From assembly GCA_902462525.1 (NCBI GenBank), contig CABQCA010000088.1, positions 1 through 9,504 of the forward strand: a stretch of DNA of 9,504 bases, given 5' to 3'. Below, piece after piece: positions 8,187 through 9,504 of this stretch. A model generated the notes under the pieces. The model made no database searches, was not told the origin of the DNA, and worked only from the letters and a program-made list of their open reading frames with translations. The stretch comes from an uncultured Porphyromonadaceae bacterium (lineage in GTDB: Bacteria; Bacteroidota; Bacteroidia; Bacteroidales; Muribaculaceae). Numbering within the stretch: position 1 is the stretch's first letter; each line of letters begins with the position of its first letter. A program made the translations under genes and the position numbers.

Positions 8187-9504
8187 ATGAAACTCAAACA
8201 TATAATATCGGCCATAGGCATAGCGCTGGCGGCAAGCGGCCTTTGCTCGTGCTCCGATGATGATGTAAACGTGCTCAAGCGCAACACCGACGAGATGTCG
8301 TTTACATTCCTCAATTCCACAAAGGATCTCTACGTGCTCACCAACGGCAACTGGCAGGCGACGCCAGACGTGGAATGGATCAGCTGCTCTCCTGAATCGG
8401 GCAGTGCCTCCGGCTCGGAACAAATCATAAAGATTACTGTAGAACAGAACGACGGCACCGAGCGTGAAGGCCATGTGACTCTCGCGGGCGGAGGCAAGGA
8501 GCTTAGCGTGACAGTAAAGCAGGAGGATGGATTCTTCTATCTGGGAAAATTGGTGATGCCCGAAGCCATATTCCTCGACCAGAAAATTTCGAATAAGGTT
8601 ATCGAGATACCCTATTTCAAATCGAAGCCCGGCTACAAGGCCAATGTGGAGTGCGAGTTGCTTGTCAACGGCCAGCCAACCGATGAAATCACCGCCACTC
8701 CCATCGTCGACAAGGAGATGGGTCTGGGCAACGGCACTCTGTCGGTGGCTCTCAACGGTGAGCCTACCGTACGCGGACAGCTGACAGCAAAGCTTAAGGT
8801 GACAATCAACGGCGAGACCTCCGAACTCGAAGGCAGCTGCCGCGTGCGCACCGAGACTGAGGTCAGTGCCAGCGTATTCAAGCTCTTCCCGCACCTCGTT
8901 GTGATGGAATGGGGCAAGTATGCTAAAGGCACCGGCACGAACAGCCAGGGTACCGAGTCGCGTGACTATGACTTCGAACTTTCATACACCCAGTACGGCG
9001 CTCCTATCCGCCGTTCCGTTACTTCGAAGACCAACTGGTTTGTGGCCAATATGTTCTGGGGCGAAAACCGTTTCGTCTACGGCAACCTCAAGGCCGATAC
9101 CGAGTACTGGTTCCGCATCGTGCAGAAGAAAGCCGGCGCTCAGCAGAACATAACGACCGACACCACCTACGTACAGTTCAGAACTCCTGCCGAAACTGTG
9201 TTGCCGGCCAATACCATCCTCTACAAGGATTTCGATGAATTCTGCATCAAATCGAGCATCATATACCGTGCTTTCGGTATTGCAGTGTCGAATCCAGAAG
9301 TTGGCAAGAACTTCGATCCTGACAACGATGATCTCTTTGTTACATACACCGGCATTGCCACTCCTTCCACAACGGTAGATCCCTTGGACGAATACCGCAC
9401 CAATACTTCGCATAACCTCCACTTCTCGAAGTGTCCGAAAGTCTGGGAACACTATTGGGAAACCGATGTCTTCGGCTACGACAATATTTCGGACCGCGAC
9501 GCTT
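8187..9504 (+). CDS. BACON-domain surface lipoprotein, C-terminus beyond window
   Basis: At least 439 residues are open to the window edge with no stop, so the gene is partial here. The N-terminus is a lipoprotein signal with lipobox LCSC (19-22). The Cys22-S-D-D-D start resembles the acidic export signals that send Bacteroidota lipoproteins to the surface. Residues about 37-113 form a BACON domain: W56, W64, SPESGSASG (68-76), E-x-R-E-G near 92-95 and V-K-Q-E-D at the end. Two further regions look beta-rich. One (about 115-225) is unrecognised, and one (about 229-335) ends in ADTEYWFRI and FRTPAE, resembling a fibronectin type III fold. From about 340 a new domain starts with ILYKDFDEF; I cannot name it. 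It follows the SusD-like gene by 35 bp, the usual slot for a surface glycan-binding accessory protein, so ligand capture is the likely role. A C-terminal catalytic domain beyond the window remains possible. The ATG at 8187 is chosen because it opens the signal sequence directly. Confidence 0.85.
   Translation, partial: MKLKHIISAIGIALAASGLCSCSDDDVNVLKRNTDEMSFTFLNSTKDLYVLTNGNWQATPDVEWISCSPESGSASGSEQIIKITVEQNDGTEREGHVTLAGGGKELSVTVKQEDGFFYLGKLVMPEAIFLDQKISNKVIEIPYFKSKPGYKANVECELLVNGQPTDEITATPIVDKEMGLGNGTLSVALNGEPTVRGQLTAKLKVTINGETSELEGSCRVRTETEVSASVFKLFPHLVVMEWGKYAKGTGTNSQGTESRDYDFELSYTQYGAPIRRSVTSKTNWFVANMFWGENRFVYGNLKADTEYWFRIVQKKAGAQQNITTDTTYVQFRTPAETVLPANTILYKDFDEFCIKSSIIYRAFGIAVSNPEVGKNFDPDNDDLFVTYTGIATPSTTVDPLDEYRTNTSHNLHFSKCPKVWEHYWETDVFGYDNISDRDA

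Noticed and set aside
8085..8894. Antisense open frame of 269 codons across the SusD end and BACON gene
   Set aside because: It crosses the junction of two well-supported + strand genes and has no recognisable motif.

Overview
The window looks like a Bacteroidota (Bacteroidales) chromosome. It carries an adjacent SusC-like TonB-dependent receptor and SusD-like lipoprotein, a BACON-domain lipoprotein, and start codons preceded by A/T-rich leaders without a convincing Shine-Dalgarno sequence. The fairly GC-rich codon use would fit a Muribaculaceae-type gut commensal, but that is inference; order-level placement is much safer than family or genus.

All six genes are on the + strand and tightly packed, with gaps of 7 to 67 bp, so they probably form one operon. 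In order they are: a ribokinase lacking its normal N-terminus (60-890); a GRP/RhaT-type inner-membrane sugar transporter (958-1968); an exported nucleoside hydrolase (1976-2983); a SusC-like outer-membrane transporter (3022-6312); a SusD-like surface lipoprotein (6334-8151); and a BACON-domain lipoprotein that runs off the right edge (8187 to beyond 9504). No stretch over 300 bases lacks a gene. No tRNA, rRNA, CRISPR array or clear terminator is visible.

The gene set forms a coherent pathway. SusC/SusD and probably the BACON lipoprotein would capture and import a ribose-containing ligand. The exported nucleoside hydrolase would cleave nucleosides to free ribose and base outside the cytoplasm. 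The GRP-type permease would carry ribose across the inner membrane, and ribokinase would make ribose-5-phosphate. This closely resembles the described ribose/nucleoside-scavenging rus locus of Bacteroides thetaiotaomicron, so the window is best read as a rus-like locus with its own gene order rather than a wholly new system.

The main anomaly is at the left edge. Ribokinase homology begins only about five codons before the GGKGANQ motif. The roughly 36 residues that should precede it, including the ribose-binding N-terminal strand, are replaced by unrelated sequence with two in-frame stops. Either this copy is broken or rearranged, or the assembly has a junction there.
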